A stretch of DNA of 64,000 bases from Burkholderia catarinensis. Lineage in GTDB: Bacteria > Pseudomonadota > Gammaproteobacteria > Burkholderiales > Burkholderiaceae. The stretch lies in assembly GCF_001883705.2 (NCBI RefSeq), contig NZ_MDEQ02000016.1, positions 1 to 64,000 on the forward strand, given 5' to 3'. This document shows, in pieces, positions 53,574 through 61,882 of this stretch (its first letter is position 1; each line of letters opens with the position of its first letter). The notes beneath the pieces were generated by a model. That model saw nothing but the letters and a program-made list of their open reading frames with translations, had not been told where the DNA came from and made no database searches. The translations under genes and the position numbers were made by a program.

Positions 53574-53783
53574 ATGATCATCGACGAACTGCTCGGCTTG
53601 ATCAGCCGGCGCGAGGTCACCTGGGCCGGCGCCGCCTTGCCCGCCGGAATGGCCGATTCAGCGCGGTGCCATCAGCAGGAGCTGCAAATGTTCGTGGCGG
53701 TACGCGCACTGTCGATCGGAGCCGGATATTCGGAATTCGAGTCGGACGAGATAGCGAGTGCCGTCATGACGCGGCTCGGCTAG
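53574..53783 (+). CDS. Small unknown protein (69 residues)
   Basis: The product is helical (IIDELLGLISRREV, then HQQELQMFVAVRALSIG) with a short acidic tail before IASAVMTRLG. GGAGGA lies five bases before the ATG. It is the second gene of the short run that leads to S21, 33 bases before the S21 gene. No family recognised. Confidence 0.55.
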   Translation: MIIDELLGLISRREVTWAGAALPAGMADSARCHQQELQMFVAVRALSIGAGYSEFESDEIASAVMTRLG

Positions 53784-53816
53784 TTTTTCATTCAAACGTT
53801 CGCAAACAGGATCACC

Positions 53817-54029
53817 ATGACAACAATCACACTGAAGGTCAACGAACCCATCGATGTCGCGCTGCGGCGATTCCGGCGAGGCATCGAGAAAACCGGGCTG
53901 ATTCGGGAGTTGCGCAGTCGCACCGGCTATGAAAAGCCCACGACGGAACGCAAGCGGAAAAAGGCGAGCGCCGTTGCCAGGCAGCGCCTGCGTACGAAGC
54001 GCCTGATGCCGCCCCGCAAAATGTACTAG
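53817..54029 (+). CDS. rpsU: 30S ribosomal protein S21, extra copy
   Basis: The 70-residue protein has the S21 signature (VALRRFRRGIEKTGLIRELR at residues 14-33), the YEKPTTERKRKK helix and a basic tail ending PRKMY. It binds the 30S subunit and helps initiation. Burkholderia carry several rpsU copies; this one lies far from the macromolecular synthesis operon with small unknown genes and a cold-shock gene close by. That suggests a condition-specific ribosome variant. Confidence 0.93.
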   Translation: MTTITLKVNEPIDVALRRFRRGIEKTGLIRELRSRTGYEKPTTERKRKKASAVARQRLRTKRLMPPRKMY

Positions 54030-54038
54030 GAGAACACC

Positions 54039-54245
54039 GTGTACAACATCCCGGCCGAGGAGCCCCCGTTTTTCCCGCTGACGAAATGCGAAGTCGATTT
54101 CGATCTGCAGAAGGACATGGTGACGCTGCTGCCGAGCTTCTATGCGTTCGGATGCGAGTACACCAGCCGCGGTTTTTTAATCGGACGTGACGATGCGTTC
54201 AAATTGATTGCCGCGTTAGAGAAGGCGCTCAGCGTCCAGGGATGA
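54039..54245 (+). CDS. Small conserved unknown protein after S21
   Basis: The 68-residue product starts at a GTG with AGGAG eight bases upstream, only nine bases after S21. It contains FFPLTKCEVDFDLQKDMVTLL and a C-terminal helix FKLIAALEKALS. The close spacing indicates co-translation with S21. The function is unknown. Confidence 0.6.
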   Translation: MYNIPAEEPPFFPLTKCEVDFDLQKDMVTLLPSFYAFGCEYTSRGFLIGRDDAFKLIAALEKALSVQG

Positions 54246-54292
54246 GCTGACGCCGGCACACTCGCGAGCATCGACAACCAAAAAGATGAAGC

Positions 54293-54607
54293 ATGCGCGT
54301 CGCGACCAAGTACGTGGATTTGCTCTATTTCCTTGTTGTGCTGCAACTCGTCACGCGAAGGCAGACTCGCGAGTGGCTATCGCCGTTTCAACTCGTCGAA
54401 TCGCTGCAAGGCTGGCTGGTTATCCATCGCGCGAAATGCGAGTGGCGCGATCGCGTCTGGATCGGCCATGCTTCTCTTCAGATAGCGAAGTCGGCCCGTC
54501 CGGTCGACGCCGCCGCATTGGCGGAGACGCTTTCCCCACAGGACGTCCCGGTGGACCGGTTGAGTCTGCGGATGAAGTGCATCCGTTACCTTCGAGAGCA
54601 GGTCTGA
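54293..54607 (+). CDS. Unknown protein (104 residues), doubtful
   Basis: The frame starts MRVATKYVDLLYFLVVLQL with a hydrophobic N-terminus that could be a membrane helix, followed by a mixed Arg-rich part. No clear ribosome binding site precedes it, and its end overlaps the IclR relic in another frame. It may be real, a decayed gene, or a chance frame. Confidence 0.3.
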   Translation: MRVATKYVDLLYFLVVLQLVTRRQTREWLSPFQLVESLQGWLVIHRAKCEWRDRVWIGHASLQIAKSARPVDAAALAETLSPQDVPVDRLSLRMKCIRYLREQV

Positions 54608-54948
54608 TCCTCGCCGCGCTCGGCGATTGCCGCGAGATCGGCATCAGCGAACGGTCGCAACAGCTCGGCATGTCGAAGACGACGGTCCATCGTTTCTTGC
54701 AGGCGCTCAAGGCGCTCGGCTACGTCGCGCAGGAAGACGGCCTGCCGTGTCTCGCGGTGCCCATGTTCGACCGTTTCGATCGTGTCGTCGCGGGGCTGTC
54801 GCTGTCGTTTCCGACGATGCGTTGCGATACGGACACGAAGGCGCATTATGTCGTACTGCTGACGGAAGCCGGGCAGGCCATTTCCGCGCGGCTCGGGCAT
54901 CGTCCGGAAGCGGCCGGCGTCGAACCGGCGCCGGTCGTGCAGGATTGA
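54598..54948 (+). pseudogene. IclR-family regulator, internally deleted relic
   Basis: The first part encodes the winged helix of an IclR/KdgR-type protein (LILAALGDCREIGISERSQQ, then GMSKTTVHRFLQALKALGYV). After VAQE it jumps to the last ~55 residues of the effector domain (VPMFDRFDRVVAGLSLSFP). About 130 residues between the two are missing, although the frame is kept. The usual N-terminus and start codon are also absent. It is therefore a remnant that can no longer sense a ligand. Confidence 0.75.
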
Positions 54949-54964
54949 GCGTGCGGGTACGCCG

Positions 54965-56539
54965 CTACGCCGGCACCCGCGCGAAATCGCGCTTCAAATG
55001 CTCCACGGGCTGCGGCCGCTGATACAGGTAGCCCTGCGCATACTGAATCCCGGCCGCATGCAGCGCGTGGTGTTGCGCTTCGGTCTCCACGCCCTCCGCG
55101 ATGATCTTCAGGTCGTAGTGATGCGCGACGGCCGCGATTCCCTCGATCAGCCCCGCGCCGCCGCCGTTCAGTTGCGCGACGAACTGACGATCGATTTTCA
55201 CGTAGTCGAACGGAAAGCGCGACAGCATGTCGAGATTGCTGTGATGCGTGCCGAAATCGTCGATCGCGAACTTCGCGCCTTTCGACCTCAGCGCATGAAA
55301 GATCGCGGTGGTTCGCGCGTTCTTTTCGAGCAGGATGCGCTCGGTGACTTCGAGCACCAACGTAAAGCCGGGCGGCAGCGAGCGGATCGCCTCCTCGACG
55401 ACGGACACGAACCGCGCGCGCTCGAGATCCTTCGGCGCGATGTTTACGGCGATGCGCAGCGGCGCGGACGGCGTCAGTGCGGACAGTTCGGACACGGCCG
55501 TCCGCAGCACGAATTCGGTGACCTTCGGCAGAACCGTGCTCGATTCCACCTGCGGGATGAACACGGCCGGGCTGATGGCCCCCCATTTCGGATGGTGCCA
55601 GCGCAGCAGCGCCTCGACGCCGACGGTCCTGCGCGTCTGCACATCGACGATCGGCTGGTACACGACATGGAACTCGTTGTGCCTGAGTGCGTGGCGAACG
55701 GCCTTCCGCAACAGCCGCCGCGGTGCCATCGCCAGCAGGTAGGCGGCCATCACGAGGCCATCCGCCAGCAGCACGATCGTCATGCAGATCAGCTGATCGT
55801 GGCGCCGGACCTGCGACGCGTAGTGCGCCGATGCGGCAACCGACACCGTGAACGGCCAGCGGTGCGACGCGATCGTGCTGCCGCCTGCGGGGCCCGCGCC
55901 CGCTTCCGGCGCAAACTTTCCGTGCTGGTCGAGACGGCCCGAGCCCGCGACCGACAGCGTCGCGGCTTCCGTGCCGTCGCGGGCGCCGTGCGCAAGCGCG
56001 TCGGCCACGTAGTCACCCTCGATCAGGTAGAGCACACCCGCGCCGGGCGCGGTGGCGCGAAACACGGACAGCACCGGAATACCGTGCTGAAACGGCGTCT
56101 GGCGCAGCAGCGTGACGCGCATCGATCCCGGTTCCGGCTCGCGCGTGTACGCGTCGAGCGGCAGGTCGATTGCCCCCAGCGCCGACGAGCACGTGACGCG
56201 GCCGCCGTTCACCAGCGCGACGGCGCGCAGGTAGCGCAGACGCGTGCCGATCTCGGCCAGCGTCCGGAATACTGTCGTGCATGGCCGCCCGACGAGCGCG
56301 GTCAGCTCGTCCGAATGTCGCAGGCGAGCACCGTCCAGGATGCGGTCCACCGATGCCACGATGTCGTTCGCGACGACGCGTTCATGCGTGGTGACGGTAT
56401 CGCGCGCATGGCGGTCGGCAAGTGCGAGCGCGAATGCAGGCACGAGCACGCAAACGATTACGGCGACGAAAAAGACGACCCGCGGCCATGCGCCGCTGCG
56501 CTGGAAAACTGGCTTCGAGCCTGGCGTAAACGCCGACAT
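54965..56539 (-). CDS. CSS-EAL cyclic-di-GMP phosphodiesterase
   Basis: The 524-residue inner-membrane protein has an N-terminal helix (about 19-42), a periplasmic CSS domain with the signature T-C-S-S near residue 108, and a second helix near 240-260. The EAL domain follows at about 270-515. The catalytic and metal residues look intact: EALLRW, VNIAP, LEVTE, IDDFG, VKIDRQFV and EGVETE. Such enzymes degrade cyclic-di-GMP when the periplasmic disulfide/redox state allows, as in PdeC-type proteins. The ATG at 56539 is chosen because the helix starts soon after. It may be read from a leader with an upstream terminator-like hairpin. Confidence 0.9.
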   Translation of the reverse strand: MSAFTPGSKPVFQRSGAWPRVVFFVAVIVCVLVPAFALALADRHARDTVTTHERVVANDIVASVDRILDGARLRHSDELTALVGRPCTTVFRTLAEIGTRLRYLRAVALVNGGRVTCSSALGAIDLPLDAYTREPEPGSMRVTLLRQTPFQHGIPVLSVFRATAPGAGVLYLIEGDYVADALAHGARDGTEAATLSVAGSGRLDQHGKFAPEAGAGPAGGSTIASHRWPFTVSVAASAHYASQVRRHDQLICMTIVLLADGLVMAAYLLAMAPRRLLRKAVRHALRHNEFHVVYQPIVDVQTRRTVGVEALLRWHHPKWGAISPAVFIPQVESSTVLPKVTEFVLRTAVSELSALTPSAPLRIAVNIAPKDLERARFVSVVEEAIRSLPPGFTLVLEVTERILLEKNARTTAIFHALRSKGAKFAIDDFGTHHSNLDMLSRFPFDYVKIDRQFVAQLNGGGAGLIEGIAAVAHHYDLKIIAEGVETEAQHHALHAAGIQYAQGYLYQRPQPVEHLKRDFARVPA

Positions 56540-56781
56540 TCCCGGTCGCCTTTGGTGTTGTGCGCATGGACAGGCAAGTCGAACCGTCAATGCGCAAACG
56601 GCGCGCATACGGCATGCCTGATTCGGGCAATACACGGCTCGCGTGCCGGTATCGCGATGCCAATCGATTCTACGGTCGCGACGGGCATCTGTGGCGGCTT
56701 CGTCGCGATCGGCCGTTCATTCCGGAAGCTTTCCTCTATAAATATGCGCATGTATCGCATGTTTATGGACGTAGCACACCG

Positions 56782-56870
56782 AAAAAACCCCCGACCGCAC
56801 GAGTGTGCGGCCGGGACAAAAGACACCGTCTCTTGGCACGAGGATGGTGCGCGGCAAGTATAAGATGTGA
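56782..56870 (-). ncRNA. Candidate small RNA or attenuator upstream of the EAL gene
   Basis: On the minus strand a strong factor-independent terminator ends here: arms CCGGCCGCAC and GTGCGGTCGG (56814-56791) followed by a run of six T. No gene precedes it on this strand for about 380 bases. Two further small hairpins lie just before it (GCAC/GTGC; AAGAGAC/GTCTTTT). A TTATAC box near 56865 may be the -10. It could be an sRNA of about 75 bases, or an attenuating leader of the phosphodiesterase gene 240 bases on. The rest of 56540-57193 shows no gene. Confidence 0.4.
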
Positions 56871-57193
56871 CGAGTGATTGCGAAATATTGTTATTCAACA
56901 ATTGGTGAAATTTTGTGATTGTGTCTCAACAGGAAATATTTTCGCGAGATGCCGTTTCGTCGATCTGCCGGCGGCGCGGGCGGTCGCATCGCGCGGTACG
57001 CCGCGCCACAACACGATCGGCGGCGGACACGGGCCGCTGCGAAAGCTGAACGACAGGAATTGCCGGCGCTGCCGGATCGCATTGCCGGGCCCCGCGATGC
57101 GGTCCGGTCTCGCCGGTGCTTTCATGCAGGTGCTTAAAAGCGGTTTGATGCCGAATGAACGATGCGGTGCCGGCGCGTCGCGCCGGCCGCGAT

Positions 57194-57499
57194 TCAGAAA
57201 TCGTTGCGCATCTTGTGAAGCAGATCGCCGGCCGACTGGTGCGTGTCCACCGCGGTGAGGACATCGGTCAGGAACCACGGCAGGTTCAGTTGCGTATTCG
57301 AATCGCCGACGCATACGCGGATCGGCGGCGCCTTCGACGGCGCGCGCGCGTCATGCGTGGCGTCCCGGGACGGGACGCAATTTTTCGCGTGCGCTTGAAC
57401 CGGAACCGGCGCGGCGGCGCCGGATGTTGCGCCGGCGACTGCCGGCAAGGTGACGGCGGCAAGCAGGGTCAGTACAGCGGCAGTGGCAACGCGTTTCAT
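57194..57499 (-). CDS. Small secreted protein (101 residues)
   Basis: The product has a clean Sec signal peptide (KRVATAAVLTLLAAVTLPAVAGA; cleavage near residue 24), then a Pro/Ala-rich part with two Cys (NCVPSRD, RVCVGD) that could pair in the periplasm. It ends in the helix SAGDLLHKMRNDF. GGAGAG lies before the ATG. It overlaps the end of an AbiEi relic frame, so it may have replaced decayed sequence. No family recognised. Confidence 0.55.
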   Translation of the reverse strand: MKRVATAAVLTLLAAVTLPAVAGATSGAAAPVPVQAHAKNCVPSRDATHDARAPSKAPPIRVCVGDSNTQLNLPWFLTDVLTAVDTHQSAGDLLHKMRNDF

Positions 57500-57674
57500 G
57501 AAGGCTCTCCGGCGATGCTCGTTCGACCGCGCGGGCGGGCGCGAGTTCGGCGACGACGCGGCTGCGTTCCGCGCTCAGCCGCGCGCGACGCTTGCTGCCC
57601 GCGCAGGCTGCCGGCGGGCATTCGGGCGCGCGGCTTGCGTGACCCGCGCGCCGCGTCATATCACTGATCCTGAC

Positions 57675-57896
57675 CTGCAGGCTGCGAACCACGCCATCCC
57701 ACTGCAGGCGTCCGCCCTTGCGCATGTAGATGCCGCGCGCCGGCGATACCAACCAGCCGCTGCGCACATAGCGCGCGACGAGGCTGTTGGAGTAATCGTG
57801 AGCACGCAGCCAGCGACTCGACACCAGGCTCGTGTCGTCCAGATCGATCAACAGTGAGTTCAATTTTCCGGAATTTTGAGCACTCATGGTGCTCAA
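57675..57896 (-). pseudogene. AbiEi-type antitoxin/regulator, truncated
   Basis: About 74 codons encode the winged-helix N-terminus of an AbiEi-type antitoxin regulator. The readable phrases include WLRAHDYSNSLVARYVRSGW, PARGIYMRKGG and LQWDGVVRSLQ. Homology then stops, the normal ~150-200-residue C-terminal part is missing, and no AbiEii nucleotidyltransferase toxin gene is nearby. The frame continues without similarity. A perfect palindrome lies on its start codon. This is a remnant of a type IV toxin-antitoxin system. Confidence 0.7.
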
Positions 57897-57899
57897 AAT
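57873..57899. promoter_or_regulatory. Perfect 11-bp inverted repeat at the AbiEi start
   Basis: ATTTTGAGCAC and GTGCTCAAAAT are separated by TCATG, and the repeat covers the first codons of the AbiEi relic. A further half-site, GAGTGC, follows. AbiEi proteins autoregulate by binding inverted repeats near their start, so this is probably the old operator. Genomic AbiEi copies could still bind it. Confidence 0.6.
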
Positions 57900-58295
57900 G
57901 CACTCTTTTTAAACCGGAGCCAAGCCAACAAGGGTTTGGCTAGGAAGAAAAAAGATCACTTTGGGTGGTTTTTCTCGGAGAACGATAAACCGGACGCGAC
58001 ACGGTAGCAGCCGGTTCAAGGTAAAGAGTCGAGGCAGGCCCCGCCGGGCATGTTGTACTCGACGTGCGAGCCTCCCGGGGCTCCGTTATCGGTTGCAGCG
58101 GGCGCTCCATCGAACTGTCGCCTTCCGGAAAAGATCGGCGCATCGCCCCGAGGCGGGCGATCCGCGCATGCTGGTGAGCTAGCTACTTGGGAGGCGGCGA
58201 TATTGATGGTTCGATGCGGGGGTATCGGGCGGAGTCGGGCGCGTGTGCAGCCACGCAGGTGGCTGCACGACGACGTCTTCGCGACAACCGTATAT
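57897..58295. other. 399-bp region without a gene; hairpin at 58245-58268
   Basis: It lies downstream of the leftward HAD-like gene. A perfect 10-bp hairpin (GTGCAGCCAC, loop GCAG, GTGGCTGCAC) at 58245-58268 could end that gene's transcript. An imperfect AGCCAA/TTGGCT hairpin lies near 57917-57940. Otherwise nothing recognisable; it may include decayed toxin-antitoxin sequence. Confidence 0.45.
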
Positions 58296-58730
58296 TTAGT
58301 GCACGCCAGCCAATGCGATCGATCGCACCGTGTCGGTGATGCTCACGCAGCGCGACAGGCCGAAATGCTCGGCTTCGCGGCGCTCCGGTTCGCTGCTCGC
58401 AATCGCCACCGCGCGTTCGGGCGGCACGCCGAGCGCCTGCAGCGCGACGTCGAAAGGATGCTGATTTGATCCGGAGTCCTGTTGACTGGCGTCCGTGACG
58501 ACGACCGAGAAGCGGTCAAGGTTCGCGCGGCCGAACTGGCCTTCGAACATGTCGCTGAGCCGTGCGGCCGGCAGCGTCGTGACGAGACCGAGTCGATATC
58601 CTTCTTCCGACGCCTGGTCCAGCCACTGGATGATCGCATCGCGCTGATGGCGCGATTCGTGCGAATCCGGTGTCGCTTCAATTTGCGCGAATGCAGCGTC
58701 GAGACGGGTGACGATGGCTTCGATAACCAC
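58296..58730 (-). CDS. HAD-like protein lacking the nucleophile motif
   Basis: The 144-residue product resembles the second half of HAD phosphatases of the phosphoglycolate-phosphatase type: LGLVTTLPAARLSDMF matches motif II, and HPFDVALQALGVPPERAVAIASSEPE sits at motifs III-IV. The DxDx(T/V) nucleophile motif is absent, the motif III Lys is missing and the motif IV acids are changed. Either it is a pseudoenzyme or a degraded gene. A GTG start with GAGGAA upstream supports translation. Confidence 0.6.
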   Translation of the reverse strand: MVIEAIVTRLDAAFAQIEATPDSHESRHQRDAIIQWLDQASEEGYRLGLVTTLPAARLSDMFEGQFGRANLDRFSVVVTDASQQDSGSNQHPFDVALQALGVPPERAVAIASSEPERREAEHFGLSRCVSITDTVRSIALAGVH

Positions 58731-58986
58731 GGTGATTCCTCTTCAGAGACGTGATGATCCGTTCGCCGACGGGAATGCCACACACCTTAGCGTCGATCCG
58801 GAAAACGCAACCAATTAATATTTTTATTCGACTCATACGATTTGGCTAATGAATTGGGTGGCGAGCCAGCGTGGGCGCGGGATGCGTATCGCGCGACATT
58901 GTCCGCGCGAATTGCATCGTATCGACGGCGTTCAATGTGATGCACCAGACTCGCGCACGCCGCGAATGCCCCGGGGGTGTGCATAT

Positions 58987-59027
58987 GAAAAAACGGCATA
59001 TCGAGCGATGACCGCCCGATATGCCGT
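58987..59027 (-). terminator. Factor-independent terminator of the ndh gene
   Basis: Read leftward, ACGGCATATCG and CGATATGCCGT form a perfect 11-bp stem with a 13-base loop, followed at once by a run of T (A58988-58993 on the plus strand). It lies 30 bases past the stop of the NADH dehydrogenase gene. The remainder of 58731-59056 is AT-rich without a gene and probably holds the promoter of the HAD-like gene. Confidence 0.9.
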
Positions 59028-59056
59028 CCTGCGATGCCGCGTGCGAGCAGGCGCGA

Positions 59057-60415
59057 TCAGTGCAGCTTGATCGACGGCTGGTAGCGGCTTTGCAGCCAGT
59101 GGCTCAGCGACTGGAACAGCGTGCGCTTCGCGCCGACCACGCTGAACAGGTGCTTGCGATACAGGAACTTGTACAGGCCGATCGCGGCGAGCCCGTCGAC
59201 GATCAGCGAGCGCGAACGCACGCCGAGGTCGGCCTGGTACACGGCGCCGGCTTGCCCGAGCGACACGACGGTGCCCGCGTCGCGGAACGTGAAGCCGGCC
59301 ACCGGCTTGCCGGCGACGCGGCGCGCGAATGCGTTGACCAGATACACGGCCTGCTGGTGCGCGACCTGCGCGCGCGGCGGCAGGAAGCCGCTCGCGCCGG
59401 CCGACGGGCACGCGGCGCAGTCGCCGAACGCATACACGTGTGGATCGTCCGGCGTCTGCAGCGTGTCGGTCACGATCACCTGGTTCGACCGATTGAGCGC
59501 GATGTCGCCGATTTCCCGCAGGATCGCGGGCCCCGCGACGCCGGCCGCCCAGATCGTGATGTCGCTCGCGAGCCGTTCGCCCGTCGCGGTCGTCACGGCA
59601 TCCGCGCCCACTTCCGCCACGCGTGTATCGGTCAGCACGTCGACGTTCAGCACGCGAAGCTGCGCGTGCATCTTGCCGGACAGCCGTGCGTCGAGCGCCG
59701 GCAGGATGCGCGGGCCGCCCTCGATCAGCCGGATGTACACGTCGCGTGCGGACACCAGCGACTTGAAGCGGTACGTCGTCAGTTGCTGGATCGCGTGCCG
59801 CAGCGCGGCGGCCAGCTCGACGCCCGTCGCGCCCGCGCCGATCACGTTGATGCAGATCGGCGCCGCGCGCCGCGCCGGTTGCTGCTCGGCCACGTGATTC
59901 GCCTTCGTGCACGCCGCGAGAAACTTGCGGCGGAAATCCTCGGCCTGGTCGAGGTTTTCAAGCGGCAGCGCATGGCGCGCCGCGCCCGGCACGTTGAAGA
60001 AGTTCGTCACGCTGCCGACCGCGAGCACGAGATCGTCATAGCCGCGTTCGCGCTGCGGCAGGATTTCCGTGCCGTCCGCGTCCTGCACGGCCGCGATCGT
60101 CGCCGTGCGCGCCGCGCGGTCGACCCGTTGCAGCGCGCCCTGCACGAAGCGGAAGCCGTGGCGCTTGGCCTGCGCCGCGTATTCGATCGTATGGGACGCC
60201 GGGTCGCGATGGCCCGATGCGGCTTCGTGCAGCAGCGGCTTCCAGAAGTGCGTCGGGTAGCGGTCGACGAGCACGACTTCGGCTTGCCCGCGGCGTCCGA
60301 CCGTATCGCCGAGACGCGCGGCGAGCTGCAGGCCGCCGGCGCCGCCGCCGACGATCACGATGCGCGGCATGCGCGGTGCGCGGTCCGTTGCAAGGTTGGG
60401 CGTGGTGTTGTCCAT
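59057..60415 (-). CDS. ndh: Type II NADH dehydrogenase
   Basis: The 452-residue flavoprotein has two dinucleotide-binding folds: IVIVGGGAGGLQLAARLG near residue 19 for FAD and INVIGAGATGVELAAAL near 190 for NADH. The FAD/quinone-side motif VYAFGDCAACP lies near 325. It oxidises NADH and reduces ubiquinone at the inner membrane without pumping protons. The C-terminal part (YKFLYRKHLFSVVG) is amphipathic and likely anchors it. Divergent LysR and a strong terminator frame it as a single-gene unit. Confidence 0.92.
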   Translation of the reverse strand: MDNTTPNLATDRAPRMPRIVIVGGGAGGLQLAARLGDTVGRRGQAEVVLVDRYPTHFWKPLLHEAASGHRDPASHTIEYAAQAKRHGFRFVQGALQRVDRAARTATIAAVQDADGTEILPQRERGYDDLVLAVGSVTNFFNVPGAARHALPLENLDQAEDFRRKFLAACTKANHVAEQQPARRAAPICINVIGAGATGVELAAALRHAIQQLTTYRFKSLVSARDVYIRLIEGGPRILPALDARLSGKMHAQLRVLNVDVLTDTRVAEVGADAVTTATGERLASDITIWAAGVAGPAILREIGDIALNRSNQVIVTDTLQTPDDPHVYAFGDCAACPSAGASGFLPPRAQVAHQQAVYLVNAFARRVAGKPVAGFTFRDAGTVVSLGQAGAVYQADLGVRSRSLIVDGLAAIGLYKFLYRKHLFSVVGAKRTLFQSLSHWLQSRYQPSIKLH

Positions 60416-60514
60416 GTTGGGCTCCCGCTGATGACGATTCGGATGACATTGCTCAGGAACCGACGATATAGTTTCGAACCCACTCGAACAATTTAATGTT
60501 TATAAGCGACTCAT
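60416..60514. promoter_or_regulatory. Shared promoter region of ndh and lysR
   Basis: These 99 bases separate divergent genes and are the most AT-rich part nearby. CTTATA-type arms (TTATAAG and CACTTATAGG) near 60500-60528 form an imperfect inverted repeat around the LysR start, a likely LysR site. The 11-base string CGACTCATA(T/C)G here also appears at 58829-58839. Confidence 0.4.
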
Positions 60515-61468
60515 ATGTATTCACTTATAGGTAAGACCGCGACGTTCCGGCAGCTGAAGGCGCTGGACATGATTGCGCGGCTCGGCAGCGTGTCGCGGGC
60601 GGCCGAGGAACTGAACCTGACGCAGCCGGCCGTTTCGCTGCAGGTTCGGCTGCTCGAGGAGGCCGTGGGCGCCGCGCTGCTGCAGCGGGTGGGGCGCGGC
60701 GTGCAGCTGACCGCGGCCGGCGAGATCGTGTCGCGCTATGCGCGCGAGATCCTGCATCTGTGGAGCGAGGCCGGCGACGAAGTGGCCGCGCTGACGGGCG
60801 ACCTCGGCGGCACGCTGCGGATCGGCGCGATCACGACGGCGGAGTACCTGATTCCGCCGCTGCTCGTCAAATTCACCGCGACGCGTCCGCATGTGAAGAC
60901 GTATTTCAAGGTCGGCAACCGCGACGACATCATCCGCATGCTCGCGACGCATGAAATCGATCTCGCGGTGATGGGCAGCGCGCCGAAGGAGTTGCGCACG
61001 CATGCGGTTGAGTTCGCGAAGCATCCGATGGTGTTCGTCGCGGCGCCCGGCCATCCGCTGATGCAGCGCAAGCGGGTCGCGCTGAAGGATCTCGAATCCG
61101 CGCACCTGCTCGTGCGCGAACGCGGCGCAGGCACGCGCTCGACGGTCGAGAGTTTGTTCAAGACGGCCGGCTACCGTTTCCATGTGGGGTCCGAATTGTC
61201 GAGCAACGAGGCCATCAAGCAGATGGCCGAAGCCGGGCTCGGCATCGCGTTCCTGTCGTTGCACGCGTGTGCACTCGAACTGCGCACGGGGCTGCTCGGG
61301 CAACTGCCGTTCCCCGGCAACCCGATCGAGCGCGAATGGTATGTGGTCACGCTCGCCGACCGGCGAATCTCGCAGGTAACGGGGCTGTTCCGCGATTTCC
61401 TGATCAAGCAGGGCGCGCCGGTGATCGACGGCGCGACGGCGGCACCGCACGAGCGGCGGCGCAAGTAG
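60515..61468 (+). CDS. LysR-family regulator, CbbR/CysB-like branch
   Basis: The 317-residue protein has the winged helix GSVSRAAEELNLTQPAVSLQVRLLEE near residues 25-50 and an effector domain with GGTLRIGAITTAEYLIPPLL. These features resemble the CbbR branch, whose members sense NADPH or metabolites. It is divergent from the type II NADH dehydrogenase gene and likely controls it, which would fit a redox signal. Inducer inferred only. Confidence 0.87.
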   Translation: MYSLIGKTATFRQLKALDMIARLGSVSRAAEELNLTQPAVSLQVRLLEEAVGAALLQRVGRGVQLTAAGEIVSRYAREILHLWSEAGDEVAALTGDLGGTLRIGAITTAEYLIPPLLVKFTATRPHVKTYFKVGNRDDIIRMLATHEIDLAVMGSAPKELRTHAVEFAKHPMVFVAAPGHPLMQRKRVALKDLESAHLLVRERGAGTRSTVESLFKTAGYRFHVGSELSSNEAIKQMAEAGLGIAFLSLHACALELRTGLLGQLPFPGNPIEREWYVVTLADRRISQVTGLFRDFLIKQGAPVIDGATAAPHERRRK

Positions 61469-61489
61469 GCGATGACGCCGGCCGGCCGG

Positions 61490-61687
61490 TCAGACGGGCC
61501 CGAAGTCGTCGTTGCTGTCGGGAATCGACGCGAGCAGCCGTTCGAGCCGATACCAGCCGACGAGGCGCAGGCACCAGGCGGCGAGGGCAGTCCGATCGTT
61601 GCGGGCGCAGGGGCCGGACGAAGCGCGGGTGGCGGCGGACGGCGATGACGCGGTGAACGCCGCGCGTCGCAAACAGTAATGGGGCAT
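61490..61687 (-). CDS. Small unknown protein (65 residues)
   Basis: The frame reads MPHYCLRRAAFTASSPSAAT, then a helix LAAWCLRLVGWYRLERLLAS and an acidic tail ending in NDDFGPV. GGAGA lies before the ATG. The aromatic amphipathic helix may associate with membrane. It is between LysR and AraC genes and is not recognised. Confidence 0.45.
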   Translation of the reverse strand: MPHYCLRRAAFTASSPSAATRASSGPCARNDRTALAAWCLRLVGWYRLERLLASIPDSNDDFGPV

Positions 61688-61882
61688 GACGGTCTCCGTA
61701 GGTGTCGGATGGAGCGATCGTAAGCGGTGCGGCGCACGCCGGCGCGCATGCAAGGATCGTCCCGAGCAGGAACGGATGATCTTTTTCTGTTCCGGCCGGG
61801 CGCCCCTCCGCAGGTCCGGCACGCCGGCCCGAAACGCGTCACAATGCGCGTTCGGCACCCGATCATCTGGTGGAGACAATCA

